Below, one piece after another: positions 36,300-45,459 of a DNA stretch of 64,000 nt. The stretch covers positions 5,076-69,075 of the forward strand of contig CAYTJF010000003.1 in NCBI GenBank assembly GCA_964437945.1, in the 5' to 3' direction. This DNA comes from Granulosicoccus sp964437945 (GTDB lineage Bacteria; Pseudomonadota; Gammaproteobacteria; Granulosicoccales; Granulosicoccaceae). How positions within the stretch are numbered: position 1 is the stretch's first letter; the number at the start of each line of letters is the position of its first letter. The notes beneath the pieces are model-generated. The model did not search any database, was not told the DNA's origin, and worked only from the letters and a program-made list of their open reading frames with translations. Made by a program: the position numbers and the translations under genes.

Positions 36300-36333
36300 T
36301 TTCCAGCTATCCCCGGTAAAGCATCAATCGAAA

Positions 36334-36768
36334 CTACCAACCATAGTCGTGGGTAAACTCTTCGTCTTTTTCCACGGCTCGAAGGGTGACTACTTTAGTG
36401 TCTGTCAGTGCACAATTGGGGTTTGAATCGTGGTTAATAAAACGAAATTCATTGGTGATTTCGAGCCCGATTTTTTTGTTTAACCACAAGACGTAAGTGC
36501 CGTCATCGTCTGTCAGCATGCCTTGCAAACGGCCTAGTGTCACACCTGCCTTGATAGCCTTTGATGCAAACAATCCCTTGCCGTGTATAGGGCTTTGCGC
36601 AACATAGGTGCGTTTTGCCATCTTCTTTGCATTTTTTGCAGCCGCTTTACTGAACCGATCGGCATTAAGCGGCGTCGGCGACTTCTCGGTTGTTTTGGTG
36701 TCCAGGGTTTCATGGACATCAGCCAAAGGTGAATTTGTGATGGATGAATCAGAGTCTGAATTTGTCAT
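36334..36768 (-). CDS. SET domain protein (putative lysine methyltransferase)
   Basis: 144 residues. After a 40-residue polar N-terminus rich in serine, a compact SET domain runs from about residue 53: SPIHGKGLFASKAIKAGVTL, then FRFINHDSNPNCALTDTKV (the NHD-S-x-P-N-C pseudoknot), and FTHDYGW at the end. These are the SAM-binding and catalytic elements of protein-lysine methyltransferases, best known from eukaryotes and some bacteria. The substrate is unknown. No pre-SET or post-SET cysteine clusters are seen. It is a separate gene near pilZ and terC. Confidence 0.85.
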   Translation of the reverse strand: MTNSDSDSSITNSPLADVHETLDTKTTEKSPTPLNADRFSKAAAKNAKKMAKRTYVAQSPIHGKGLFASKAIKAGVTLGRLQGMLTDDDGTYVLWLNKKIGLEITNEFRFINHDSNPNCALTDTKVVTLRAVEKDEEFTHDYGW

Positions 36769-36851
36769 AACATATCGCGCTTGTCTTTAGCGCGGTATGT
36801 TAACGCACTAGTATCGCAGGTCAAGTAACCTGATAGACACTTTTAAATCGA

Positions 36852-37199
36852 TTACATAGTTTGGGTGGGTCGTTCACCAGCAATTGCTGCAGCCAGATGT
36901 TGCTCGATATCGGACTTTGTGGCGCCTTTATCGTCTTCAGAAAATTGCACACCAATACCAGGGGTTTTATTTCCTTGTGCTCCTGCAGGCGTTACCCAAA
37001 CGATTTTTCCACTAACCGGAATAGGCGAACTGTCATCCATTAGTTTCAATAACATGAATACCTGATCACCAAGATCGTATGAACGTGCAGTAGGTACAAA
37101 TACCGCACCGTTTTGCACGAACGACATGTACGAAGAATACAGCGCACCTCGATCAGTAATCGAAAAAGCGATAATGCCCTTGCGGGTTTGTTCGGTCAT
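36852..37199 (-). CDS. pilZ: PilZ domain protein (type IV pilus biogenesis)
   Basis: 115 residues downstream of holB in the order tmk-holB-pilZ, as in Pseudomonas. The chain has the PilZ barrel pattern (QNGAVFVPTARSYDLGDQVF, then SGKIVWVTPAGAQGNKTPGIGVQF). The c-di-GMP-binding RxxxR/DxSxxG residues are not clearly present, matching the pilus-assembly PilZ type that does not bind the nucleotide. It begins 17 nt after holB. Confidence 0.85.
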   Translation of the reverse strand: MTEQTRKGIIAFSITDRGALYSSYMSFVQNGAVFVPTARSYDLGDQVFMLLKLMDDSSPIPVSGKIVWVTPAGAQGNKTPGIGVQFSEDDKGATKSDIEQHLAAAIAGERPTQTM

Positions 37200-37215
37200 G
37201 AGACACCTTCAGCTT

Positions 37216-38205
37216 TCAGTCTTGAGTCATAAGTCTGATATCGGCAAAAAGTCCTTCAAGCACAGTCGGAGTTTTGAAGCTAGCGCTGTCCGAGCGGTAC
37301 AAACTCTGCATACGATCGTAAAGTGTGAACCATTGCTCAGAATCGAGTCGATCGTGAACGGCCGATATCAGCTCTACAGTGGCAGGATTCGCGCCAATCG
37401 GTACATTTAACAGTGTCTTATTTGCTAATAAGGCCCAACTTGAAAAGTTGTTCAGGCAACGTGTAACTGATAGATCACTCAACGAATCAACGATCTTGCC
37501 AACACTTGCGCGCATCAGAAATAAATCCGTCCAGGCTTGTTGCAATAACTTCTCTGACGCCTGCCACGCCGGCAAGTTTTGCTCAACGATGGCCATCGGA
37601 CCAACTCGTGCATAGTTCAACTGTTCTTCAGCATCGTTAACCCCCTGCTCGACCATCCAGTCCACCGCACTTTTGCGATCACGTACGGTTAAAAGCGTGG
37701 TTTGGCAACGACTACGTACCGTGGCAGGCAGCGTGCCGGGACGGCTTGTTGCTAACAGCAATACGGCACGTTCTCCAGGTTCTTCAAGTGTTTTTAACAA
37801 GCTATTCGCAGCGTTTCGATTCATCGCATCGCTACTGTCAATCAATGCGGCCCGGTAACGCCCTGGTGGTGCAGACAATTGCAGCCAGCCAACCAATTCG
37901 CGAACCGGATCAACCTTTATGTTCATCGCTGCCCCTTCAGGGCTTAGTACCATAAGCTCCGGGTGAGCTCCCGCAATTAGTTGGGCGCACGACTCACACG
38001 CACCACAAGCACCGCTACTAGCATTGCTGTTTCTGCACAATAAAGATTCTGCAACAAAGCGTGCAAACTGCTTTTTACCCAGTCCCGGCATTCCAGTAAA
38101 CAATAAGGCATGCGGCAAACTGCCTTGTTCATGGCGACGAAAAACATCACCCCAATGATCGAGTAACCATGGCGGACATTTAGTTAGTGGTGCTGGTTCA
38201 GCCAT
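37216..38205 (-). CDS. holB: DNA polymerase III subunit delta'
   Basis: Clamp-loader subunit of 329 residues. FTGMPGLGKKQFARFVAESL near residue 37 is the Walker A region in its delta' form, and the four-cysteine zinc site is CRNSNASSGACGACESCAQL near 56. SSDAMNRNAANSLLKTLEEP near 126 is the conserved SRC-region neighbour. Its start overlaps the tmk stop by 8 nt. Confidence 0.95.
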   Translation of the reverse strand: MAEPAPLTKCPPWLLDHWGDVFRRHEQGSLPHALLFTGMPGLGKKQFARFVAESLLCRNSNASSGACGACESCAQLIAGAHPELMVLSPEGAAMNIKVDPVRELVGWLQLSAPPGRYRAALIDSSDAMNRNAANSLLKTLEEPGERAVLLLATSRPGTLPATVRSRCQTTLLTVRDRKSAVDWMVEQGVNDAEEQLNYARVGPMAIVEQNLPAWQASEKLLQQAWTDLFLMRASVGKIVDSLSDLSVTRCLNNFSSWALLANKTLLNVPIGANPATVELISAVHDRLDSEQWFTLYDRMQSLYRSDSASFKTPTVLEGLFADIRLMTQD

Positions 38206-38833
38206 GCTCGATCTCTAGAAACGTCGACAATAAAGCGTGCACCTGTTCTTGCACCGCCTCTATAGATAAACTGGCATCAATGATTTTCATTCGATCGGGC
38301 TGGGATTGTGCTCGTTGCAAATAAGCGGCACGCGCGCGCTCAAAAAAAGCCAAGGCTTCTTTCTCAATTCGATCTGGTTTTCCGCGCGCAGTCACGCGTT
38401 TCAAACCATCGGCGATTGGCATGTCCAGCAAAAAGGTTAAGTCAGGCTGAAGATCAACTTCTAGTAAGTCGTGCAAAGCAGCAACAACATCAACCCCTAA
38501 TTCCCTGCCGCCACCCTGGTATGCATAGCTGGCATCGGCATAACGATCACACAAAACCCATTTTCCGGCTGACAAGGCAGGGTTTATAACCTCAACCGTG
38601 TGCTGCTTTCGCGATGCAGCCATCAACATCAGTTCCGCTTCGGCTGAAACCGGTGCTTTCGCGTGCAGTAATAAATGCCGAAGTTGTTCGCCGAGGTCGG
38701 TACCACCGGGTTCTCTGGTTACCAGTACCTCAAGGCCTTGTTGTTTTAGTGTTGTTTCGATGAATTCTCGGTTGGTTGTTTTACCGACTCCTTCAAGCCC
38801 TTCAAGCGTGATGAACCGACCGCGAACCACCAT
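38198..38833 (-). CDS. tmk: Thymidylate kinase
   Basis: 211 residues, phosphorylating dTMP to dTDP. P-loop GLEGVGKTTNREF near residue 11, REPGGTDLGEQLR near 40, and CDRYADASYAYQGGGREL near 95 with the DRY motif are all present. It lies between mltG and holB, the standard order; 6 nt separate it from the mltG stop. Confidence 0.97.
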   Translation of the reverse strand: MVVRGRFITLEGLEGVGKTTNREFIETTLKQQGLEVLVTREPGGTDLGEQLRHLLLHAKAPVSAEAELMLMAASRKQHTVEVINPALSAGKWVLCDRYADASYAYQGGGRELGVDVVAALHDLLEVDLQPDLTFLLDMPIADGLKRVTARGKPDRIEKEALAFFERARAAYLQRAQSQPDRMKIIDASLSIEAVQEQVHALLSTFLEIEHG

Positions 38834-38839
38834 TCGAAA

Positions 38840-39841
38840 CTACCTTTTTAGTTGGTATTTGCGCACCGCAGCATTATGCTCTTCGATGTTCTCAGAAAAT
38901 TTATGCGTACCAGAACCATCGTGGCGCGCTACAAAATACAAGGCCTTGGTTTCTTCCGGTTGCATAACAGCACGTATGGCTTCGCGACCCACCATTGAAA
39001 TGGGCGTGGGTGGCAAACCAGCTCGTGTGTAGGTGTTGTAAGGGGTATCTGTGGTTAAGTCTGAGCGTCGTATATTGCCATCGTACCGATCACCCATGCC
39101 ATATATCACAGTGGGGTCAGTTTGCAGACGCATATTTTTATTCAGTCTTGACATAAACACACCAGCAATGAGCGGTCGCTCCTCCGGCGCTGCAGTTTCT
39201 TTTTCAACGATTGACGCAAGAATTAAAGCTTCATAGGGCGTTTCAATGGGTATATCTTTGTCGCGTTGCTGCCACTCTTCTTGTAGAACAGAATCCAACA
39301 GGCTGTTAGCGCGCTTCAAAAATTCAATATCAGTGGTTTTAGCAGGAAACTGAAAAGTGTCCGAGAAAAACAACCCTTCCGGGTGCTGACCTTCCATTCC
39401 AAGCGCATTCATGATGTCCTGATCGCTCATCGATGTCATGGTTTGTACCAAATCGGTATTGTTGGCCAGGTGTGCACGAAGCTGTTTGAACGAAGAACCT
39501 TCTATTATATTGCCAACGTATTGAACCGTTTCACCATCAACGAACAAGTCAATGAGCTCCGGGATAGTTGGACTGCCTTTTACGTTGTACTCACCACTTT
39601 TTATTCGCGAACCTTTTTCGCTCATTCGGGCATAGAGATAAAACCAATGTGGTTTTTCGAGAATGCCTTTATTCTCAAGCTCGGCCGCTACTCGCTTCGA
39701 TGACCAACCTTTTTCAACAACAAACACTCGCTGTGATTCGGTGAACTCCAACGGGCTGTCCAGGGAGTCGCTATAGTCCGCAAAAACCAGTCCCACAGCA
39801 ACCAACCCAAGCACAAACAATAAAATCAGAAATCGCCACAT
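38840..39841 (-). CDS. mltG: Endolytic murein transglycosylase MltG
   Basis: 333-residue membrane enzyme that cleaves nascent glycan strands and so sets their length. The N-terminal anchor (residues 3-20) is followed by a LysM-like subdomain and the YceG core with catalytic glutamate in IVEKETAAPEERPLIAGV near 215. RLQTDPTVIYGMG near 244 and TYTRAGLPPTPIS near 270 complete the family motifs. The gene often found between fabF and mltG (pabC) is absent. The fabF stop is 14 nt upstream. Confidence 0.95.
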   Translation of the reverse strand: MWRFLILLFVLGLVAVGLVFADYSDSLDSPLEFTESQRVFVVEKGWSSKRVAAELENKGILEKPHWFYLYARMSEKGSRIKSGEYNVKGSPTIPELIDLFVDGETVQYVGNIIEGSSFKQLRAHLANNTDLVQTMTSMSDQDIMNALGMEGQHPEGLFFSDTFQFPAKTTDIEFLKRANSLLDSVLQEEWQQRDKDIPIETPYEALILASIVEKETAAPEERPLIAGVFMSRLNKNMRLQTDPTVIYGMGDRYDGNIRRSDLTTDTPYNTYTRAGLPPTPISMVGREAIRAVMQPEETKALYFVARHDGSGTHKFSENIEEHNAAVRKYQLKR

Positions 39842-39855
39842 GATGAATTTTCTAT

Positions 39856-41100
39856 CTAAGCGGCCAGTCCGAAAACCAAGGTACCATTCGTGCCGCCAAA
39901 TCCAAATGAATTGGACATGGCAACCGATAGTTTTGCGGAACGACTGGTATGCGGCACATAATCCAGATCGCAGCCCTCACTCGGGTTATCTAAATTAATT
40001 GTTGGTGGTGCGATTTGGTCACGCAGCGCCAACACACTGAACACGGCCTCTACTCCACCTGCCCCACCGAGTAAATGCCCGGTCATGCTTTTGGTTGAAC
40101 TGACAAGCAATGAGTCACTGTGATTTCCAAACACGGTTTTAACCGCCAGAGTTTCGGCCAAATCACCTGCTGGTGTTGAAGTACCATGCGCGTTCAGGTA
40201 ATCGACATCGCTCGCGTCGAGCTTGGCATTTTTCAGCGCAGCCGCCATGCATCGGGCTGCACCTTCACCGCCTTCAGAGGGTAAGGTCATGTGATAGGCA
40301 TCGCCACTCATGCCATAACCGAGCACTTCGCCGTAAATGTTCGCTCCACGTGCTTTGGCATGTTCATATTCCTCGAGCACCATAATGCCAGCACCATCGC
40401 CGAGTACAAAACCGTCACGATCTTTATCCCACGGTCTACTGGCAGCGGCTGGATCGTCATTTCGGGTGGATAACGCTCGAGAGGCACCAAACCCTGCCAG
40501 ACCCAATGGACAAGTAGCCATTTCAGCCCCACCGGCGATCATGACATCAGCATCTCCGTACTCGATCATTCGGGCAGCATCACCAATATTATGTGTACCC
40601 GTTGTACAGGCAGTTACAACGCATATGTTAGGGCCCTTGTATCCGTACTTAATGGATAGGTTGCCACTAATCATGTTGATAATGGTGGAGGGTACAAAAA
40701 ATGGCGACACTTTTCGAGCACCGCCATTGAGTAAAGCCTGATGCTGTACTTCAATGTTTGGTAACCCGCCAATACCAGACCCAATTGCTACGCCTACACG
40801 CTCAAGATCAAGGCCGTCGGCATTACTCAGGCCTGCATCTTCGATAGCCTGGGCACTCGCCGCAACGCCATAGTGGACGAAAATGTCCATCTTGCGTGCT
40901 TCTTTTTTTGTGAAGTAGTCTTCGTGGTTGAAGTTTCTAACCGATGCGCTGAATTGTGTAGCAAAGCTGGTCGCGTCAAAGGCTTCTATGAGCCGAACAC
41001 CAGAGACACCTGCTTTGATGTTGTCCCAAGACTCTTTCACGGTATTGCCAACCGGAGAGACCAAACCCAATCCAGTAACGACTACACGACGATGTGACAC
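39856..41100 (-). CDS. fabF: 3-oxoacyl-ACP synthase II
   Basis: Elongating condensing enzyme, 414 residues from GTG at 41100; a longer frame to 41175 has no support. The active-site cysteine is in VVTACTTGTHNIGDAARM near 163, the histidines in DYLNAHGTSTPAGD near 302 and SSTKSMTGHLLGGAG near 335. A weak ribosome site GGA lies 6 nt upstream. The gene is 310 bp after acpP, with a strong terminator between, so expression is partly separate. Confidence 0.95.
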   Translation of the reverse strand: MSHRRVVVTGLGLVSPVGNTVKESWDNIKAGVSGVRLIEAFDATSFATQFSASVRNFNHEDYFTKKEARKMDIFVHYGVAASAQAIEDAGLSNADGLDLERVGVAIGSGIGGLPNIEVQHQALLNGGARKVSPFFVPSTIINMISGNLSIKYGYKGPNICVVTACTTGTHNIGDAARMIEYGDADVMIAGGAEMATCPLGLAGFGASRALSTRNDDPAAASRPWDKDRDGFVLGDGAGIMVLEEYEHAKARGANIYGEVLGYGMSGDAYHMTLPSEGGEGAARCMAAALKNAKLDASDVDYLNAHGTSTPAGDLAETLAVKTVFGNHSDSLLVSSTKSMTGHLLGGAGGVEAVFSVLALRDQIAPPTINLDNPSEGCDLDYVPHTSRSAKLSVAMSNSFGFGGTNGTLVFGLAA

Positions 41101-41287
41101 GAGGTTTCCAAAGTTTTCGCAATCCAGATTTAGACGATGACTATGACACACGACTGTGTCAAAGCCGATGACCAAAATTTGCTAAGTAATAGATCCATAT
41201 AATCTATTGAGTTTTAAAGTTACTAACCAATAAAAACGCCAACAAAATTACGCATTACAAACTCATGCACTGTCGGTGATGTTCAAA

Positions 41288-41340
41288 AAAACAAAACCGC
41301 GTTTTTGACATCCCTTACTGACAACAGAGACTAAACGCGG
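41288..41340 (-). terminator. Terminator downstream of acpP
   Basis: On the minus strand the stem CCGCGTTT/AAACGCGG (41340-41333 and 41304-41297) closes a loop of about 28 bases and is followed by TTTTGTTTTTTT. It would end most acpP transcripts before fabF, which fits the high demand for ACP. Confidence 0.75.
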
Positions 41341-41410
41341 CTTTGCTTCTTTTAAAGCCTTTACTTGGTGCTCTATCTATATGAACACCATAATTTAATC
41401 ATAAGTCCGT

Positions 41411-41647
41411 TTAACCTATGTGGGCGTTAACGTAGTCAACAGCCTGTTGCACCGTGGTAATTTTCTCTGCTTCATCGTCAGGGATTTCACACTCAAATTC
41501 TTCTTCCAAAGCCATGACCAGTTCAACTGTATCAAGGGAATCGGCGCCCAGGTCTTCAACAAATGAAGCCTTTGTCGTAACTTCCTCTTCCTTTACACCC
41601 AACTGCTCAACGACTATTTTTTTGACGCGCTCGTCGATACTGCTCAT
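41411..41647 (-). CDS. acpP: Acyl carrier protein
   Basis: 78 residues from ATG at 41647, with GGAGG 11 nt upstream. The phosphopantetheine serine lies in GADSLDTVELVMALEEEF near residue 36. It is the usual acidic four-helix carrier of fatty acid synthesis. A TTG seven residues earlier is part of the ribosome site and is not the start. The upstream region holds an 11-bp direct repeat and a possible -10 box. Confidence 0.97.
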   Translation of the reverse strand: MSSIDERVKKIVVEQLGVKEEEVTTKASFVEDLGADSLDTVELVMALEEEFECEIPDDEAEKITTVQQAVDYVNAHIG

Positions 41648-41690
41648 CTCGGAATTAACCTCCAAAAAATTGGCGACGAGCTTATCAACT

Positions 41691-41712
41691 GACGTGTTAG
41701 TGACGTGTTAGT
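41691..41712. repeat. 11-bp direct repeat upstream of acpP
   Basis: GACGTGTTAGT occurs twice in tandem, at 41691-41701 and 41702-41712, within the untranslated leader region of acpP. Confidence 0.85.
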
Positions 41713-41762
41713 GTTGATGGTGAGCAACGTAGCCGTTTTACCCTGACGCACACAGCGCCGCT

Positions 41763-41770
41763 ATTGTATA
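41763..41770 (-). promoter_or_regulatory. Possible acpP -10 element
   Basis: The minus strand reads TATACAAT about 115 bp before the acpP start. A matching -35 box is unclear. Confidence 0.25.
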
Positions 41771-41964
41771 ACTCGTAAAAAACTTTTAAATAACTTTGAC
41801 CCTGTGTGACCGCACATTGTGGCCGACCAGATCAGATGCAGATTTTACCCTGCATTTGCCTAAATTATGGCGTTAATTACGGTTTTCAATGCAGATTAAC
41901 CGCTGAAATTGGCTTGACAAATGGGCTCATATCCGGTTTTTTTACCGATACGATAATAATTGAC

Positions 41965-41984
41965 CTAGTGTGGTGCAACAGGCA
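41965..41984. repeat. Partial copy of the MITE terminal repeat
   Basis: CTAGTGTGGTGCAACAGGCA matches the end of the 24328-24539 element in 18 of 20 positions. No opposite arm was found nearby, so it looks like a remnant end in the acpP-lipoprotein gap. Confidence 0.55.
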
Positions 41985-42073
41985 CCTACTTCATTCACAG
42001 TTGGACACAACTGCGAAAATGCGAACTGCTTCGCAAATACGTTGGCATCGCAATTTGTACAAGCTTTAGTCAA

Positions 42074-42757
42074 TTACCGTCGTGTGAATGCGAAATTTTC
42101 CATCAGAGCAGTTGGTTGGGAACCATTAAAATCCAGGCCAGAATACAGTGTGTCATCAATTAGGAGCCAAACAGCCAATCCACTGCCCCGACTGTCAGCA
42201 ACTGCTTCTCCAAACCCGTCTTCCGAGGTAGAAATGATCTCAACATTGATTGCATTACCAACAACGCTTCCATTCAGCGTTACCGCAGTAGCGGTATCCA
42301 AAATCTCGAACTGATACAAATAGACAACTGTGCCCAACATGCTGGAACACATCGTATCGTCGGCCGCATACAATTCAATTGACTCTTGCCAGGTATTCTC
42401 ATTAACGACATACGAATGCACGACATTACCGAGTTCACCATTCGCATCGTTTTCTGGAATACATGGCGTAATCCAGTCGCCATAAATATCAGTTGGGTCG
42501 TTATCCGGGGTTAGTGCAACCGCAGTACCTGCATCTGAGTTTCCATCTGCTACTTCTGTGTCTACAGATCCGACGTCTGCAGCTTCTGTGTCGACAATTC
42601 CATCGTCTCCGGCCACATTATCTCCAGCACCATTGTCTCCGGCCCCATCATCTGAGCTGTCACACGCGACAAGCATTACAGATGCAAACAATAAGGTAAG
42701 TGCGCATACCGGTTTACTGAACGAGTACGTGTGTTTAGTTGAATTAGTCATGTACAT
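42074..42757 (-). CDS. Hypothetical lipoprotein with Asp/Gly-rich repeats
   Basis: 227 residues with a lipobox, ASVMLVACDSSDD near residue 26-37. A run of degenerate five-residue GAGDN-like repeats follows (15-bp-spaced in DNA), then VDTEAADVGSVDTEVADG. The C-terminal half has a compact domain with YGDWITPCIPEN near 110. No family was recognised. An ATG two codons later (MTNS) is an equally good start. It lies inside the fatty-acid cluster between fabG and acpP, where no gene is usually found. Confidence 0.7.
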   Translation of the reverse strand: MYMTNSTKHTYSFSKPVCALTLLFASVMLVACDSSDDGAGDNGAGDNVAGDDGIVDTEAADVGSVDTEVADGNSDAGTAVALTPDNDPTDIYGDWITPCIPENDANGELGNVVHSYVVNENTWQESIELYAADDTMCSSMLGTVVYLYQFEILDTATAVTLNGSVVGNAINVEIISTSEDGFGEAVADSRGSGLAVWLLIDDTLYSGLDFNGSQPTALMENFAFTRR

Positions 42758-42818
42758 CGCTGGCCCTCATTGATCAGTGTTCATGAGGTATTCTACGTAT
42801 GGAAAGACAAGACCGACA

Positions 42819-43577
42819 TTACTGCATGAACATACCGCCATTCACACTCAGCGTATGGCCGGTAATGTACCCAGCGCGGTCAGAGGCCAAAAACAAGCAC
42901 GCCTCGGCTATGTCATCAGGCAAACCCAACCGACCAAGTGCAATTTCACTGGTGATTCTGTCCTTTTGTTCATCAGAAAGTGCATCGGTCATATCCGAGG
43001 CAATAAATCCTGGGGCGATGGTGTTAACCGTAACACCACGGCCTCCAAGCTCTCTGGCCAGCGATTTCCCAAACCCAATTAATCCGGCCTTAGCAGCCGC
43101 ATAATTTGACTGTCCTGCGTTTCCGGTTTGTCCAACAACCGATGCAATATTAATAATACGCCCGCCACGTGCCTTCACCATAGGCTTAACCGCCAGCTTG
43201 CATAATCGAAAAACACTGCTCAAATTGGTATCGATAATCGCATCCCAATCATCTTCTTTCATGCGCATAAGAAGATTATCGCGAGTTATTCCAGCGTTGT
43301 TGACCAACACAGTCACAGCGCCAAATTGTTCGTTGATAGCCGATATCAATTCTTCAGAAGCGCCATCATTGTTTGCATTGAAGACCATGCCTTTACCTTT
43401 AACACCAGCAGCATCGAAACGCTCGCTAATGGCCTGCGCACCGCTATCGCTGGTCGCCGTGCCAACAACAGTTGCATCTTCTGCGCCCAACTTATCGGCA
43501 ATGGCTTTGCCAATACCCCGGCTTGCACCGGTGACCAGTACTATCTGGTTCTCCATCATTTTATTCATATTTTTCAC
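42819..43577 (-). CDS. fabG: 3-oxoacyl-ACP reductase
   Basis: 252-residue short-chain dehydrogenase that reduces 3-oxoacyl-ACP with NADPH. VTGASRGIGKAIADKL near residue 14 is the cofactor loop, NNAGITRDNLLMRM near 92 is typical of FabG, and the catalytic Ser-Tyr-Lys set appears in IINIASVVGQ and SNYAAAKAG near 140-160. It starts 5 nt after the fabD stop. ATG alternatives at codons 4 and 7 exist; codon 7 or 8 fits the family best. Confidence 0.95.
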   Translation of the reverse strand: MKNMNKMMENQIVLVTGASRGIGKAIADKLGAEDATVVGTATSDSGAQAISERFDAAGVKGKGMVFNANNDGASEELISAINEQFGAVTVLVNNAGITRDNLLMRMKEDDWDAIIDTNLSSVFRLCKLAVKPMVKARGGRIINIASVVGQTGNAGQSNYAAAKAGLIGFGKSLARELGGRGVTVNTIAPGFIASDMTDALSDEQKDRITSEIALGRLGLPDDIAEACLFLASDRAGYITGHTLSVNGGMFMQ

Positions 43578-43582
43578 TTGCG

Positions 43583-44554
43583 TTATCTCACCTGCATGGA
43601 CTCAATCACTGTCTGCAATACTGCCTGCACTTTTTCGGGAGTCTCACAAGACATGTTTGTCAGATTTCGATCGATTCGTTTACCCAGGCCAGACAAAACT
43701 TTGCCTGGCCCCGATTCAACAACGGTGGTCACCTGAAATTGGTCTCTTAGCGTTTGCAAAGTGCGAGTCCATTGAACCGGACTGAACACATGCGCTCGTA
43801 ACGACGCTAGCAAAGCATCCACATCTTTTGGCACAGCTGCCTGTGCATTTTGAACAAGTGGTATTGAAGGAGCTCGCCATTGAATGGAGTTGATCGTCTC
43901 TGAGAGCTTCAGGCCTGCATCCTTCATCAGGGAACTGTGGTTCGGTACGCTGACTGCCAGCATGACAGCTTTGCGTGCACCACGTTCCTTAGCAAGCGCT
44001 ACCGCTTTTTCCAACGCATCGATGTGCCCGGAAATGGCCACTTGGCCTGGTGCATTGAAGTTAACCGCCTCTACAATTCGATCACCGCGATCACCACGAT
44101 CACCCATAGTATCTTTGCACACAGCAATGACGTCATCATCGTCCATACCAATCAACGCGGCCATACCACCTTCTCCTGGCGGAACAGCCTGCGACATGAG
44201 TTGCGCCCGCTGATTAACTAATTTTAAACCATCTACAAAATCAAGTGCATCGGTGGCAACAAGCGCCGAAAATTCACCAAGACTATGTCCGGCGATGGCC
44301 GTTGGAGTTGGTAAACCAGCTTGCGACAGGGCTCGCCATACCGCGATACCTCCAATAAACATTAATGGTTGTGTCACGGTTGTGTCGGCAAGTTCGGCAT
44401 CAGATCCGTTTTGCGCTAAAGCCCAGTAGTCTTTTCCCAATACATCGGCGGCTTCGACAAACGTTTCACCTACCACCGTGTATGTTTCGCTTAAGGCTTT
44501 GAGCATGCCAACACTTTGTGATCCCTGACCGGGAAACACTACGGCAAAATTCAT
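43583..44554 (-). CDS. fabD: Malonyl-CoA:ACP transacylase
   Basis: 323 residues, loading malonate onto ACP. VFPGQGSQSVGML near residue 8, nucleophile in GHSLGEFSALVATDAL near 93 and GGMAALIGMDDDDVIAV near 125. A short GDRGDRGDR run from a 9-bp repeat (44079-44105) is an insertion in the loop before VEAVNFNAPGQVAIS. It is next to dapB rather than fabH, which is missing from this cluster. Confidence 0.95.
   Translation of the reverse strand: MNFAVVFPGQGSQSVGMLKALSETYTVVGETFVEAADVLGKDYWALAQNGSDAELADTTVTQPLMFIGGIAVWRALSQAGLPTPTAIAGHSLGEFSALVATDALDFVDGLKLVNQRAQLMSQAVPPGEGGMAALIGMDDDDVIAVCKDTMGDRGDRGDRIVEAVNFNAPGQVAISGHIDALEKAVALAKERGARKAVMLAVSVPNHSSLMKDAGLKLSETINSIQWRAPSIPLVQNAQAAVPKDVDALLASLRAHVFSPVQWTRTLQTLRDQFQVTTVVESGPGKVLSGLGKRIDRNLTNMSCETPEKVQAVLQTVIESMQVR
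44079..44105 (-). repeat. Three 9-bp repeats inside fabD
   Basis: Units of CGATCACCR-type (+ strand) at 44079-44087, 44088-44096 and 44097-44105 encode three Gly-Asp-Arg triplets in FabD. Confidence 0.85.
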
Positions 44555-44575
44555 CGAATTATCTCCATTGCACTT

Positions 44576-45397
44576 TTATTTATTATCCAAACCTAAAACA
44601 TGTGTCATGTTATACAAACCAGCTGGTTGCGAGCTTAACCAATACGCAGCTCGCACCGCACCTCGTGCAAACGTCATCCTATCGGTAGCTTTGTGTGTTA
44701 TTTCCAATCGCTCGCCATTACCTGCGAACAGAACGGTATGATCGCCAATGATGTCACCAGCCCGAACAGTCGCAAATCCTATAGTTTGCGGGTTGCGTGC
44801 ACCAGTAATACCCTCGCGACCATACAAAGCACACTGATCAAGGTCTCGGCCGAGAGCATCGGCAGCCGCATGCCCCATCGCCAAGGCTGTCCCTGATGGT
44901 GCGTCCACTTTATGGTGATGATGCGCCTCGCTTATTTCCACATCGTAGTCATCGCCGAGGGCCTTTGCAGCGTCGCTTATCAGCGATAGCGCAACGGTAA
45001 CACCAACGCTGTAATTGGCCGCAAACACGATAGGCAATGACTCAGCAGCGTTTGACAAAGTCTGCAACTGCGCCGCATTAAAGCCCGTCGTACCAATGAC
45101 CACGCGCTTATCCGTTCCATGAAGTGTTTGGAGTAATGCGAGTGTAACAGCTGGTGCTGAAAAATCGATTATCGTGTCAAATTTATCAACTACATTGGCA
45201 AGTGTATCGACCGTATTAATGTTAGTAACTTCGCCGCCACTTAGCACACTGGTATCAAGTCCAATACACGCTTGCCCAGGTGCATCAATAGCGGCACTGA
45301 CGACAACATCAGCACGCTCACCCACGGCTGTGAGTAACTGTCGCCCCATCCTGCCGGCAGCGCCATTGATGGCTATTTTTACACGTGTTTCAGACAC
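44576..45397 (-). CDS. dapB: 4-hydroxy-tetrahydrodipicolinate reductase
   Basis: Lysine and meso-diaminopimelate synthesis, NAD(P)H-dependent. 273 residues with INGAAGRMGRQLLTAV near residue 9, VVIGTTGFNAAQL near 97, and the catalytic EAHHHHKVDAPSGTAL near 155 (His and Lys). Its stop lies 21 nt from the fabD start, so the cell-wall and fatty-acid genes may share a transcript. The gene upstream is ligA. Confidence 0.96.
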   Translation of the reverse strand: MSETRVKIAINGAAGRMGRQLLTAVGERADVVVSAAIDAPGQACIGLDTSVLSGGEVTNINTVDTLANVVDKFDTIIDFSAPAVTLALLQTLHGTDKRVVIGTTGFNAAQLQTLSNAAESLPIVFAANYSVGVTVALSLISDAAKALGDDYDVEISEAHHHHKVDAPSGTALAMGHAAADALGRDLDQCALYGREGITGARNPQTIGFATVRAGDIIGDHTVLFAGNGERLEITHKATDRMTFARGAVRAAYWLSSQPAGLYNMTHVLGLDNK

Positions 45398-45459
45398 AAA
45401 TTAATCCTGGTTTTAATCCTGATTATTCAAATTTACGCACACCGGATTGTACACAATCG

